A DNA stretch of 64,000 bases from JALZKA01 sp963725035 (lineage in GTDB: Bacteria > Actinomycetota > Thermoleophilia > Solirubrobacterales > 70-9): the NCBI GenBank assembly GCA_963725035.1, contig CAVRWX010000008.1, positions 35,785 through 99,784 of the forward strand, written 5' to 3'. The position numbers and the translations under genes are program-made. Each line of letters begins with the position of its first letter. Positions within the stretch are counted from its first letter, which is position 1. Shown here in pieces: positions 25,729-34,751 of this stretch. The notes beneath the pieces were generated by a model. The model did not search any database. It was not told the origin of the DNA and worked only from the letters and a program-made list of their open reading frames with translations.

Positions 25729-26823
25729 TCAGGCCAGCCTCCCTTCAAGGCCCTCGAACCGCCCGATGTCCGCAGCCTCAGCCTCGATGACCGGCACCCA
25801 TCGCTCGTCCAGGCGGTCGAACGGCTCGAGCTTCACGGCCAGCGTCTTCTTCGACTTTGTCTGCGACCACGTGCCCACGAAGCGCCCGTCGACGCAGATG
25901 GTTGGCCGGAGGACGCCGCCGCCGGGCAGGATCACCTTCTCGCCCGCCTCGTCCACTGCGTGCGAGCGAGTCTCGTAACCCATTAGGTAGGTGTCGAAGG
26001 CCGGAAGCAGGCGAACGGCCGGCGAACGCGGCACTCGCAGATCGAAGCCACGGGGGCCGAACAGCCCCTGGCTCGACGGACCGATCTGCTCCAGCTCGCC
26101 GGCGATCCGCTCCATCCCGACGCGGCACTCGCCGAGCGGCAGGCCCGACCACTTCGCGAAATCGCGCTCGGTAGCCGGTGCGAAGGCAGCGAAGTAGCGG
26201 CGGGCGAGCTCGGCCAGGCTGTCCTCGCGATCAGGCGTCTGAAACTCGCCGATCCATTCGCGCGTATCGACAAAGACGCTCCCGCGGCCATGGTCGGGCC
26301 CGATGCACGCGGTCCCTCCCACCACCGTGATCACGGAGAGGTGCGTGCGCCGCTGGACGTCGACCTCGATCCCGGTGGCTTCGGCGATCTCCATCGCGTC
26401 GTTTCGCGTGACCGCGCCCTCGCGCTGGATCGTCTTGCGGATCGCGGCGAGGGCGCGATCGCGCTCAGCCGGGGTGAGGCCGAGCGCCTCGAGCCGGCGC
26501 ATCGACCACGAAACGATCCGATCTTTGAAGAGCGGGGTGAGCCAACCGAAGTCCTCCACCGGAAACAGATGCACGGTCATGCGCATCACCCAATGACGGA
26601 TGATCGAGCGCTCCTCGAGCCGCGCCCGCTCGATGTCGGCAGCCGTGAGCCCCTTCGAGCGCACCCTGACCTGAAGCCGCCCCGGCGGCTGGTCCTGCGA
26701 CTGGGCGCCTCCGATGGAGCGCAGGACGTCGGCGGGCGAGGCGTTCCGGGCGGGACGAGCCAGGAGCTGGGACGCGGCGCGTAGCCGCGCCAGGCGCTCC
26801 GGCGTGAGCTCGCGAGCGCTCAG
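25729..26823 (-). CDS. AlkZ-like winged-helix DNA-binding protein (HTH_42)
   Basis: About 364 residues of the family containing the AlkZ glycosylase, whose members unhook crosslinks or bind damaged DNA. The extended N-terminus LTPERLARLRAASQLLARPA, then DVLRSIGGAQSQDQPPGRLQ, matches the family. Later blocks are IIRHWVMRMTVHLFPVEDFG and LPAFDTYLMGYETRSHAVDE. The first ordinary in-frame start is a GTG at 26664, which would cut off about 50 conserved residues. A CTG at 26821-26823 overlapping the upstream TGA is the likely start. The QxQ motif (QSQD) of AlkZ is present. Confidence 0.8.
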   Translation of the reverse strand: MSARELTPERLARLRAASQLLARPARNASPADVLRSIGGAQSQDQPPGRLQVRVRSKGLTAADIERARLEERSIIRHWVMRMTVHLFPVEDFGWLTPLFKDRIVSWSMRRLEALGLTPAERDRALAAIRKTIQREGAVTRNDAMEIAEATGIEVDVQRRTHLSVITVVGGTACIGPDHGRGSVFVDTREWIGEFQTPDREDSLAELARRYFAAFAPATERDFAKWSGLPLGECRVGMERIAGELEQIGPSSQGLFGPRGFDLRVPRSPAVRLLPAFDTYLMGYETRSHAVDEAGEKVILPGGGVLRPTICVDGRFVGTWSQTKSKKTLAVKLEPFDRLDERWVPVIEAEAADIGRFEGLEGRLA

Positions 26824-27182
26824 CGCGCTTTCCGGAGCTTCTGGCGGGCCTCGGCCTTGGCCATGACACCGCCAACGAGCTGTTGGACGCGGGGGTCGCC
26901 CTCGACCTTCACGTGCCCGTGGTCGAACGCCTCGTGCCAGTGCTTGAGCTTGCCGTCGGCGGCGAGCTCGTTGAAGTGCGAGCGGGGGATCGAGACGTGT
27001 AGCCGCTCGTCGTCCGCGTAGCCCTTCGAGACCTTCGGCCCGGGCAGCTCAACCCGGTAGAGCTGCGTGTCGCCGCGCCCGCGGAGCTCGAGCCCGATCA
27101 CCATCTTCAGATTCGCCAGGCCGGGAACTTCGGCCAGAAGGCCGGAGACGGCCTGCTTGATGAGCTCGGCGGCGGACGCCAA
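26820..27182 (-). CDS. Small protein resembling an SCP2-type lipid-binding domain
   Basis: A 120-residue protein (AELIKQAVSGLLAEVPGLAN; LHVSIPRSHFNELAADGKLK). The order of a beta-hairpin then FNELAADGKLKHW...GHVKVEGDPRV resembles sterol-carrier-like domains. This is a weak resemblance. It follows the acyl-CoA dehydrogenase gene by four bases and is probably cotranscribed. Confidence 0.6.
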   Translation of the reverse strand: MASAAELIKQAVSGLLAEVPGLANLKMVIGLELRGRGDTQLYRVELPGPKVSKGYADDERLHVSIPRSHFNELAADGKLKHWHEAFDHGHVKVEGDPRVQQLVGGVMAKAEARQKLRKAR

Positions 27183-27186
27183 GGCT

Positions 27187-28383
27187 CTAGATCGGGTTGC
27201 GCTCGAGGAGCTTCTTGCCGATCACCATCTTCTGGATCTCGGAAGTGCCCTCCCCGATCAGGAGCAGCGGCGCGTCGCGGTAGATGCGCTCGATCTCGTA
27301 CTCCTTCGAGTAGCCGTAACCGCCGTGGATGCGGAGCGCCTCCTCCGCGTTCGCGTGTGCCGCCTCTGACGCGAAAAGCTTCGCCATCCCGGCCTCGATG
27401 TCGGAGCGCTCGCCGGCGTCCTTCATCCTCGCGGCCTTCAGTGTGAGCAGGCGCGCCGCTTCGAGGCGGGTGCCCATCTCGGCCAGCTTGAAGGTGATCG
27501 CCTGGTGCTGTGCGATCGGCTTGCCGAACGTCTTTCGCTCCTGGCTGTAGCGAAGGGCCAGCTCCAGCGAGCGCTGGGCGACGCCGACGCCGCGAGCGGC
27601 CACGTTGACCCGGCCGAGCTCGAGCGCGTCCATCATCTGGCCGAAGCCCTTGCCCAGGCCGTCGCGGCCTCCGAGGATGTGGTCGTCGTTGACCTTGAAG
27701 CCGTCGTAGACGAGCTCAGTGGACTCGACGCCCTTGTAGCCCATCTTCTTGATCTGGGGCGGAATCGAAAGCCCAGGCATCTCGCTCTCGCCTGGCTCCT
27801 TCTCGCAGATGAAGCAGGTCATGCCCTTGTAGGGCGGATCGGCCTTGGGATCCGTCTTCACGAGCACGAAAACAAGGCCCGAGCGCAACCCGTTCGTGAC
27901 CCACATCTTCTGGCCGTTGATCTCCCAGCCGCCGTCCACTTCCTTGGCAGTCGACTTGATGCCCTGGACGTCGGAGCCCACCTCGGGCTCGGACAGCGAG
28001 AAGGCACCGCGGATCTCGCCGGTCGCCATGTCGGGCAGGTACTTCTGCTTCTGCTCGTCGGTTCCGAACTTCATCAAGAGGTAGGAGCCGATGAAGTGGG
28101 TGTTGACGACACCGGAGATCGAGATCCAGCCGCGCGAGAGCTCCTCGACGATCATCGCGTAGGTCGTCAGGTCGAGCCCCATGCCCCCGTACTCCTCGGG
28201 GATGGTGACGCCGAACAAGCCGAGCTCCTTCATCTGTTCGACGATCGGCTCGGGGAACTTGTCCTCGTGGTCGTACTCCTCGGCGTGAGGGATGATCTCC
28301 TTGTCGGCGAACTGGCGAACCATCTCGGTGATCGCCTGCTGCTCGTCGGTCATCTCCTGGTACGACTCGGTAGCTACTGCCAT
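27187..28383 (-). CDS. Acyl-CoA dehydrogenase, candidate methylsuccinyl-CoA dehydrogenase
   Basis: A 398-residue FAD enzyme with the full ACAD fold. GAFSLSEPEVGSDVQGIKST and KMWVTNGLRSGLVFVLVKTD bind FAD and substrate. The helix RKTFGKPIAQHQAITFKLAE follows. The catalytic Glu lies in LLLIGEGTSEIQKMVIGKK, where GEGTSEI replaces the common YEGTSQI. The length is standard. Its position among ccr, meaA, maoC and CitE genes fits (2S)-methylsuccinyl-CoA dehydrogenase, which forms mesaconyl-CoA. Sequence alone cannot exclude a fatty-acid enzyme. Confidence 0.88.
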   Translation of the reverse strand: MAVATESYQEMTDEQQAITEMVRQFADKEIIPHAEEYDHEDKFPEPIVEQMKELGLFGVTIPEEYGGMGLDLTTYAMIVEELSRGWISISGVVNTHFIGSYLLMKFGTDEQKQKYLPDMATGEIRGAFSLSEPEVGSDVQGIKSTAKEVDGGWEINGQKMWVTNGLRSGLVFVLVKTDPKADPPYKGMTCFICEKEPGESEMPGLSIPPQIKKMGYKGVESTELVYDGFKVNDDHILGGRDGLGKGFGQMMDALELGRVNVAARGVGVAQRSLELALRYSQERKTFGKPIAQHQAITFKLAEMGTRLEAARLLTLKAARMKDAGERSDIEAGMAKLFASEAAHANAEEALRIHGGYGYSKEYEIERIYRDAPLLLIGEGTSEIQKMVIGKKLLERNPI

Positions 28384-28440
28384 GGCTCCAGTCTTTTCGA
28401 ATCGAAGTTGAGGAGCCAGGATACTTCTTAAAAGTCGGCC

Positions 28441-28468
28441 GGCCGGCGGGGACAGACCCCCGCCGGCC
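28441..28468 (-). terminator. Intrinsic terminator of the lipoprotein gene
   Basis: An 11-bp stem (GGCCGGCGGGG at 28441-28451 and CCCCGCCGGCC at 28458-28468) sits ten bases beyond the lipoprotein stop. On the minus strand it is followed by CTTTTAAG, a short T-run. Confidence 0.65.
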
Positions 28469-28477
28469 GTGCCTCAA

Positions 28478-28987
28478 TCACCCTCCGGTCGGAGGCTCGA
28501 TGCCCGCTTCCTCGAGCTGCGAAGCGGCTTCTGCCAGCTGCGACTGAACGTCCACCGCAGCCTCCTGGAACTGGAGCGCCGCTTCCTGAGCTGCCTCCGG
28601 ATCATCGGACTCGACCGCGCTGGCCAAGGCCTCGATGTCGGAGAGATAGCCCTCGAGTGCGCCGGTCAGCGTCTCGTGACCCTCGGCCGCCTCTTCAGGC
28701 GGCGTGATGTCGTTCAGGTCGTCGACCGCCGTCTGGGTCAGGCCCTGAAGATCGTCGACGCCCGAGCGGAGCTCGTCCGGCGTCGTCGCGCTTGAGAGCT
28801 CCGTGCCGAGTGAGATCGACTCCTCGCCAAACGTCGTGAGGACGCTCTCGATCTCGGTCGCGTAGTCCTCCTCAGACAGCGGCTCGCCGCCGCCGCCTCC
28901 ATCGTCGTCATCGCCACCGCAACCGGCGATCGCCAGCGCTGCGGTTGCCGCGACAAGAGCGGTCTTTCGTTTCAGGTCGAAGTGCAT
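28478..28987 (-). CDS. Acidic helical lipoprotein of unknown function
   Basis: A 169-residue protein with signal peptide and lipobox (ALVAATAALAIAGCGG), then an acidic glycine-rich spacer and a long acidic helical domain with heptad-like spacing (ALEGYLSDIEALASAVESDD; FQEAAVDVQSQLAEAASQLE). It is likely anchored outside the membrane. No homologue is recognised. Confidence 0.75.
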   Translation of the reverse strand: MHFDLKRKTALVAATAALAIAGCGGDDDDGGGGGEPLSEEDYATEIESVLTTFGEESISLGTELSSATTPDELRSGVDDLQGLTQTAVDDLNDITPPEEAAEGHETLTGALEGYLSDIEALASAVESDDPEAAQEAALQFQEAAVDVQSQLAEAASQLEEAGIEPPTGG

Positions 28988-29065
28988 GTGCCTCCCTTGG
29001 ACATGGTGGGTTCACGCCCTCCGGTGGCGTGCGCCGCGCAGGGTATCGGTCAGGCACGACGCCCG

Positions 29066-29530
29066 TCAGACGAGGTCCCAGCGAAACGAGCGCGAACCGG
29101 GATCGGCGCCCTCGCGCTCATAAAAGCGGTGAGCGTCGAGTCGGGCGTCCGCCGAGTCGAGCTCGAGGTGGGTGGCGCCGCGCTCGCGGGCCCAGCCGCG
29201 CATCGCGTCCAGCAGGGCCTTGCCGATCCCCTGCGAGCGGCGCCTGGGATCGACCGCGAAGTCCTCGACCCAGCAGCGGTACCCGAAGCGAACGGAGTGG
29301 ATGTCCAGGTAGCCCGTGATGAAGCCAATGATCGCCTGGTCTTCGACGGCGATGAGCACCGCGGAATCGTGGGAGTCCATGGCCTGGCGAAGCGCAACTG
29401 CCGCTCGGCGCTCGTCCCACGAGGCCGGGGTCGATCCGGGCGGAGCGAACAGCCACTCGTAGGCCGAGATCAGGGCTTCGACGTCCGCATGACTGGCGGC
29501 GCGGATCTTGGCGCCGGGAGTTCCTTCCAT
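29066..29530 (-). CDS. GNAT acetyltransferase
   Basis: About 154 residues from the ATG at 29530; a longer start at 29614 adds an arginine-rich non-conserved stretch. GNAT core: AKIRAASHADVEALISAYEW, IIGFITGYLDIHS, then the acetyl-CoA loop VDPRRRSQGIGKALLDAMRG and LDAHRFYEREGA. The substrate is unknown. Confidence 0.85.
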   Translation of the reverse strand: MEGTPGAKIRAASHADVEALISAYEWLFAPPGSTPASWDERRAAVALRQAMDSHDSAVLIAVEDQAIIGFITGYLDIHSVRFGYRCWVEDFAVDPRRRSQGIGKALLDAMRGWARERGATHLELDSADARLDAHRFYEREGADPGSRSFRWDLV

Positions 29531-29642
29531 CGCGCTGACGCTACCGGGCAGGGATACGATCCGCGCGGGCCTCGCCGAATAGCCTCGGGCCCATGAGAAC
29601 ACAACTACCGACACATGCTGCCTTCGCAGCTAAGGCTGCTCA

Positions 29643-30692
29643 ATGAGGAATCCTCGCGACTTCATGAAGCCCCTCGCAATCGGCGCCCCCGACCCCGTTT
29701 CCGAGGTGCCTTTCCGCCCCTCGCGGATGATCCACTTCTTCGACGCTTCGAACGAGAAGATGGCGGCGAAGGTGCCCGACATGGCGAAGTCGGCAGACAT
29801 CCTGCTCGGGAACCTCGAGGACGCCGTGCCGGTCGACAACAAGGAGGCAGCGCGCGCTGGCCTCGTGAAGGTCGCGAAGGAGACCGACTTCGGCGAGACA
29901 GGGCTCTGGACGCGCGTCAACGACCTGGCGAGCCCATGGGTCCTCGACGACCTGACCACGCTCGTCACCGAGATCGGCGACAAGCTCGACGTGATCATGG
30001 TCCCGAAGGTCGAGGGCGCATGGGACATCCACTACGTGGATCGCCTGCTCGCCCAGCTCGAGGCGAAGGCAAAGCTCGACCGCCCAATCCTGGTCCACGC
30101 GATCCTGGAGACGGCGCAGGGCGTCGTGAACCTGGAGGAGATCGCTACCGCCAGCCCGCGCATGCAGGGCATGAGCTTCGGGCCTGCCGACCTGGCGGCC
30201 TCGCGGCGCATGAAGACGACCCGCGTCGGCGGCGGCCACCCGGGCTACCTCGTCATCAACGACCCGGACCCGGACGACCCCGAGGCTCCGCGCGCGACCG
30301 CGCAGCAGGACCCGTGGCACTACTCGATCGCCCGCATGGTGGATGCCTGCACGTCGGCCGGAATCCTGCCCTTCTACGGCCCCTACGGAGACATCAAGGA
30401 CGTCCAGGGCTGCGAGGCGCAGTTCCGTGCCGCGTTCCTCCTTGGCTGCGTCGGCGCCTGGTCACTCCATCCGGTCCAGATCGACATTGCGAAGAAGGTC
30501 TTCTCGCCCGACCCCGAGGAGGTCAAGTTCGCCAAGAAGGTGATCGAGGCGATCCCAGACGGCCGCGGCGTCCACATGATCGACGGCAAGATGCAGGACG
30601 ACGCCACCTGGAAGCAGTGCAAGGTGATGGTCGAGCTGGCCGAGATGCTCGCCGAGAAGGACCCGGAACTGAAAGAGGCCTACGGGCTTTAG
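29643..30692 (+). CDS. CitE-family lyase, candidate malyl-CoA/beta-methylmalyl-CoA lyase
   Basis: A 349-residue TIM-barrel lyase of the HpcH/CitE superfamily. Metal-binding and CoA-binding blocks are LLGNLEDAVPVDNKEAARAG (Glu-Asp), VIMVPKVEGAWDIHYVD and LVHAILETAQGVVNLEEIA (catalytic/metal Glu), with PADLAASRRMKTTRVGGGHP after that. The long insert and C-terminus resemble Mcl1 rather than citrate lyase beta (about 290). With Ccr and MeaA nearby it would cleave beta-methylmalyl-CoA to glyoxylate and propionyl-CoA, and possibly condense glyoxylate with acetyl-CoA. It starts with ATG at 29643. Confidence 0.87.
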   Translation: MRNPRDFMKPLAIGAPDPVSEVPFRPSRMIHFFDASNEKMAAKVPDMAKSADILLGNLEDAVPVDNKEAARAGLVKVAKETDFGETGLWTRVNDLASPWVLDDLTTLVTEIGDKLDVIMVPKVEGAWDIHYVDRLLAQLEAKAKLDRPILVHAILETAQGVVNLEEIATASPRMQGMSFGPADLAASRRMKTTRVGGGHPGYLVINDPDPDDPEAPRATAQQDPWHYSIARMVDACTSAGILPFYGPYGDIKDVQGCEAQFRAAFLLGCVGAWSLHPVQIDIAKKVFSPDPEEVKFAKKVIEAIPDGRGVHMIDGKMQDDATWKQCKVMVELAEMLAEKDPELKEAYGL

Positions 30693-30714
30693 CCGGATCG
30701 CGCATGATGTCGGT

Positions 30715-32373
30715 GTGACCACCGAGTCTCACGAGATCGTCAAGCGGCGCCGGATCTACGTCACGGGTCACCGCAACCCGGACCTCGACTCGATTGCCTC
30801 GGCGATCGGCTACGCCGAACTGAAGGCCCGGCTCGACCCCGACAACGAGTACGTAGCCGTCCGGCTGGGCGAGGTCAACGCCCAGACCGCGTGGGCGCTC
30901 GAGTGGGCCAACGCCGAACAGCCGGAACTAATGAAGCATGTGTTCCTTCGCGTGCGCGACGTGATGCGCGAGAGCTTCGCGGTGGCGCGTGACGACGAGC
31001 CTGTGCGCTCGGTCGGATTGACGATGGCCCGTGAGGACCTCGACATCGTTCCCATCGTGGACTCCGCCGAACGGCTGATCGGAGTCATGACGGAGCGAGC
31101 GCTCGCGCACCGCTACATCCGCGAGTCGCGGAAGACGTCGACGCTCGTCGACGCCCCGACGACCGTCTCGAAGATCGTCGAGGTGCTCGACGGCGAGCTG
31201 ATCGCGGGCGAGGACAAGATGATCGAAGGCCGGGTCTGGGTCCACTCGATCGACGCTCAGCGCTCGCAGAGCAGCATCTCGCAGGGTGACGTCGTCGTGG
31301 TCGGCAACCGCGAAGACGCGCAGCGCCAGGCGCTGGAGCTCGGCGCCGCCCTTCTCGTCTTGTCGAACGGCATGCGCCCCGAGGCCGAGATCCTCGATCT
31401 CGCCGCAAAGCAGGGCGCAACCGTCGTCGTCAGCCCACTCGACAGCTATGTATCGAGCCGCATGATCACGCTGGCGGCGCCCTGCCGGGCGCTCGCAGAC
31501 ACCGATCCCCTGACCGTCGATCGCGACGATCTCGTCTCCGAGATCTCAGAGGACATCAAGGACGTCCACTACAGGGCGGCCGTCGCCGTTGACCGCGCCG
31601 GCAAGCCCGTCGGGCTCGTCACTCGTTCAGACCTCGTCTCCCCCCGCCAGCGCCGCGTTCTTCTCGTGGACCACGCCGAAGCGGCGCAAAGCGTCCCGGG
31701 TATCGAAGAGGCCGAGATCGTCGAGATCCTCGACCACCACCACATCGGCTCGATCGAGACGCGGGTACCTGTCAGGGCCACGTTCGACCCGATCGGCTCG
31801 ACCGCTGCGCTCGTGGTCGAGCGCTTTCGCCAGAACGGGATGGAGCCGAATGAGGCGACCGCGTCCATGCTGCTGGCCGCCGTCCTCTCGGACACGGTTC
31901 TCCTCAGCTCCCCGACCGCGACCGACCGCGACCGGGTGGTCGTCGACTACCTCGAGCAAGCGTTGGGGGTGGACGCGATGGCGCTCGGCCGAGAGATGTT
32001 CGAAGCGGGCTCCGACGTGACCGATGTCAGCGCCGACGAGATCGTCCGGCGAGACACGAAGGAGTACGGGGTCGGTGCCGGCGAGACGATCGCGATCGCG
32101 GCCATCGAGGTGGTCGGAAAGGGAGTGCTCGAGCGATCGCAGGAGCTCTCGGAGGCCCTCGAGCGGATGCGCGAATCGGGCGGATACACCCTCGCTGCGC
32201 TGATGGTCACGGACATCCTCAGCAAGGGCACCGACCTCCTGGTCGCCGGCGACGTCGGCCCCGTCGAGCGAGCGTTCGGAAAACAGGTCGAGAACGGATC
32301 GCTGCCGCTGCCCTCTGTCATGAGCCGCAAGAAACAGGTCGCCCCCAAGCTCCTGGAAGCCTTCTCCGGCTGA
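30715..32373 (+). CDS. ppaC: CBS/DRTGG-regulated Mn-dependent inorganic pyrophosphatase
   Basis: A 552-residue family II pyrophosphatase. The N-terminal DHH part has GHRNPDLDSIASAIGYAELK. Two CBS repeats (about residues 75-125 and 275-310) flank a DRTGG-like domain (about 130-240), and the DHH core resumes with AEIVEILDHHHIGSIETRVP. The C-terminal DHHA2 domain ends in VMSRKKQVAPKL. CBS-PPases are controlled by AMP, ADP and diadenosine polyphosphates. Removing pyrophosphate would favour the acyl-CoA synthetase at 39300. It starts at GTG 30715 and is followed 17 bases later by the thioesterase. Confidence 0.9.
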   Translation: MTTESHEIVKRRRIYVTGHRNPDLDSIASAIGYAELKARLDPDNEYVAVRLGEVNAQTAWALEWANAEQPELMKHVFLRVRDVMRESFAVARDDEPVRSVGLTMAREDLDIVPIVDSAERLIGVMTERALAHRYIRESRKTSTLVDAPTTVSKIVEVLDGELIAGEDKMIEGRVWVHSIDAQRSQSSISQGDVVVVGNREDAQRQALELGAALLVLSNGMRPEAEILDLAAKQGATVVVSPLDSYVSSRMITLAAPCRALADTDPLTVDRDDLVSEISEDIKDVHYRAAVAVDRAGKPVGLVTRSDLVSPRQRRVLLVDHAEAAQSVPGIEEAEIVEILDHHHIGSIETRVPVRATFDPIGSTAALVVERFRQNGMEPNEATASMLLAAVLSDTVLLSSPTATDRDRVVVDYLEQALGVDAMALGREMFEAGSDVTDVSADEIVRRDTKEYGVGAGETIAIAAIEVVGKGVLERSQELSEALERMRESGGYTLAALMVTDILSKGTDLLVAGDVGPVERAFGKQVENGSLPLPSVMSRKKQVAPKLLEAFSG

Positions 32374-32389
32374 GCCGAGCAACTTCCGA

Positions 32390-32797
32390 ATGCCCAACGT
32401 CTTCCGCCACCCCCTCCGCGTCCGCTTTCACGAGTGCGATCCGCAGGGGATCGTCTTCAACGCGAACTTCCTCGCCTACGCGGACATCGCGATGACCGAG
32501 CTGTACCGCGAGATGTTCGGCTCGTGGAAAGCCGTGACGGACGTGGGGATGGACATGTTCGTCGCCGAGGCGACGGTCCGCTTCTTGACCCCGCTCCATT
32601 TCGACGAAGAGGTCGAGCTGGTCGCATCGGTCACGCGCATCGGCACGACCGCCACCACAACGACGATCCGCGTCGAGCGCGGCGACGCGCTGGCCGCCGA
32701 AGTAACCATCCATCACGTCTTCTTCGACTTGGAGACGCGCACGAAGGCGCCGATCCCGGACTTCGTGCGAACCGGGCTCGAGCGCTACGCGGCGTAG
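32390..32797 (+). CDS. YbgC/4HBT-type acyl-CoA thioesterase
   Basis: A 135-residue hot-dog thioesterase. The catalytic block RVRFHECDPQGIVFNANFLA has the Asp used by 4-hydroxybenzoyl-CoA-type enzymes, followed by YADIAMTELYREMFG. It may be cotranscribed with the pyrophosphatase. Likely substrates are short acyl-CoAs; the exact one is unknown. Confidence 0.88.
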   Translation: MPNVFRHPLRVRFHECDPQGIVFNANFLAYADIAMTELYREMFGSWKAVTDVGMDMFVAEATVRFLTPLHFDEEVELVASVTRIGTTATTTTIRVERGDALAAEVTIHHVFFDLETRTKAPIPDFVRTGLERYAA

Positions 32798-32815
32798 CTG
32801 CCGCCCCGGGCCGGC

Positions 32816-34675
32816 TCAGCCCAAGCGCTGCTTCAGCGCCTCGAGCTGCGAGCGCACTGCGCCGGGTAGGCGGTCGCCGAACTTCGCCAGGTGCTCCTCG
32901 ACCTGGGGCAGCTCGTCGCGAAGGCCCTCCTCGTCGACGGTCGTGAGCTCGTGCATCGCCTCGTCGGAGATGTCAAGGCCCTCGATGTTGAGCTCTCCCG
33001 GGGCCGGCACGTGGCCGATGGGAGTCTCGATCGCCTCGGCCTCGCCGTCGCAGCGGCGGAAGACCCACTCGAGGACGCGGCTGTTCTCGCCGAAGCCGGG
33101 CCACAGGAACTTGCCGTCTGAGTCCTTGCGGAACCAGTTGACATAGAAGATCCGGGGCAGCTTGTCGGCGTCGCCCTCTTCGCCGACCTTGAGCCAATGG
33201 GCCATGTAGTCGGCCATGTTGTAGCCACAGAAGGGCAGCATCGCGAAGGGGTCGAAGCGGAGCTGCCCGACCGTGCCGAAGGCGGCGGCCGTCTGCTCCG
33301 AGGACATGGTCGCCCCCATGAAGACGCCGTGCTCCCAGTCGAACGCCTCGCGGACGAGCGGCACTCCCGTCGCGCGGCGGCCGCCGAAGAGGAATGCGTC
33401 GATCGGCACGCCGGCGGGGTCCTCCCACTCGGACGCGATCGACGGAGCCTGCGCCGCGGGCACCGTGAAGCGCGCGTTCGGATGCGCAGCGGGCGTCTCC
33501 GACGCGGGCGTCCAGTCCTCGCCGTGCCAATCGATCGCGTGCTCCGGCGGCTCCTCGGTCATGCCCTCCCACCAGATGTCGCCATCATCGGTGAGCGCGC
33601 AGTTGGTGAAGATCGTGTTCTTCTCGATCGCGTCCATCGCGTTCGGGTTGGTCTTGTAGCCCGTGCCGGGCGCGACGCCGAAGAATCCGGCCTCCGGGTT
33701 GATCGCGTACAGACGCCCATCGTCGCCGAACTTCATCCAGGCGATGTCGTCGCCGACCGTCTCGACCTCCCAGCCCTCGAGCGTGGGAATCAGCATCGCC
33801 AGGTTGGTCTTGCCGCAGGCGGACGGGAACGCGCCCGTCACGAACTTCACCTTGCCCTCTGGCGACGTCAGCTTGAGAATCAGCATGTGCTCGGCCATCC
33901 AGCCCTCGTCGCGGGCCATGACCGAAGCGATCCGAAGCGCCAGGCACTTCTTGCCGAGGAGCGCGTTGCCCCCATAGCCCGAGCCGTACGACCAGATCTC
34001 GCGCGACTGCGGGTAGTGCACGATGTACTTGACGTCGGCGTTCGTCGGCCACGGCGAGTCCTTCTCGCCCTCGGCCAGAGGAGCGCCAACCGAGTGGACG
34101 CACGGGACGAACTCGCCGGTCGCGCCGAGGTCGTCGAGCGCGCCCTTGCCCATCCGGGTCATGATCCGCATCGAGACGACGACGTACGGCGAGTCCGTGA
34201 GCTGGACGCCGATGTGGGACTTGTCCGAGCCAAGGGGGCCCATTGAGAACGGGACGACGTACATCGTGCGCCCCTTCATCGCCCCTTCGAAGAGCTGGTT
34301 CATCTCCGTGCGCATCTCCTCGGGCGGGCGCCAGTTGTTGTTGGGACCGGCCTCCTCCTCGGTCTCGGCGCAGATGAACGTGCGGTCCTCGACTCGCGCG
34401 ACGTCCGAGGGGTCGGACCACGCGAGGTACGAGTTCGGGCGCTTGGCGTCGGAAAGCTTCTGGAATGTGCCGGCATCGACCAGCTCCTGGCAAAGACGGT
34501 CGTATTCCTCGGCGGACCCGTCACACCACGTGACCGATTCGGCCCCGGTCAGCGTTGCGATTTCGGAGACCCAGCCCTTGAGGGTCTCGTTATCGGTCGC
34601 GTTCGACGAGGGGGCAGCGGTTTCTGACACTTCGGGAGTCACTCCTTGTTCGGCTGGGGGCCGTGGCAGGCCCAC
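32816..34675 (-). CDS. pckG: Phosphoenolpyruvate carboxykinase (GTP)
   Basis: A 619-residue enzyme converting oxaloacetate and GTP to PEP, the entry to gluconeogenesis. Conserved blocks are FPSACGKTNLAMLIPTLEGW (nucleotide P-loop), ETVGDDIAWMKFGDDGRLYA (metal site) and FLFGGRRATGVPLVREAFDW, then HGVFMGATMSSEQTAAAFG. The length is standard for the GTP type. The first 20 residues are a non-conserved tail. It lies near the acetate and ethylmalonyl-CoA genes, matching growth on C2 compounds. Confidence 0.96.
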   Translation of the reverse strand: MGLPRPPAEQGVTPEVSETAAPSSNATDNETLKGWVSEIATLTGAESVTWCDGSAEEYDRLCQELVDAGTFQKLSDAKRPNSYLAWSDPSDVARVEDRTFICAETEEEAGPNNNWRPPEEMRTEMNQLFEGAMKGRTMYVVPFSMGPLGSDKSHIGVQLTDSPYVVVSMRIMTRMGKGALDDLGATGEFVPCVHSVGAPLAEGEKDSPWPTNADVKYIVHYPQSREIWSYGSGYGGNALLGKKCLALRIASVMARDEGWMAEHMLILKLTSPEGKVKFVTGAFPSACGKTNLAMLIPTLEGWEVETVGDDIAWMKFGDDGRLYAINPEAGFFGVAPGTGYKTNPNAMDAIEKNTIFTNCALTDDGDIWWEGMTEEPPEHAIDWHGEDWTPASETPAAHPNARFTVPAAQAPSIASEWEDPAGVPIDAFLFGGRRATGVPLVREAFDWEHGVFMGATMSSEQTAAAFGTVGQLRFDPFAMLPFCGYNMADYMAHWLKVGEEGDADKLPRIFYVNWFRKDSDGKFLWPGFGENSRVLEWVFRRCDGEAEAIETPIGHVPAPGELNIEGLDISDEAMHELTTVDEEGLRDELPQVEEHLAKFGDRLPGAVRSQLEALKQRLG

Positions 34676-34751
34676 TGAGGATGAAACATTCTGCCCTACG
34701 GCCGTTTTTTGCGCGTCAGCCAGGTCTCGAAAACGGTTCCGACGCCCTCCG

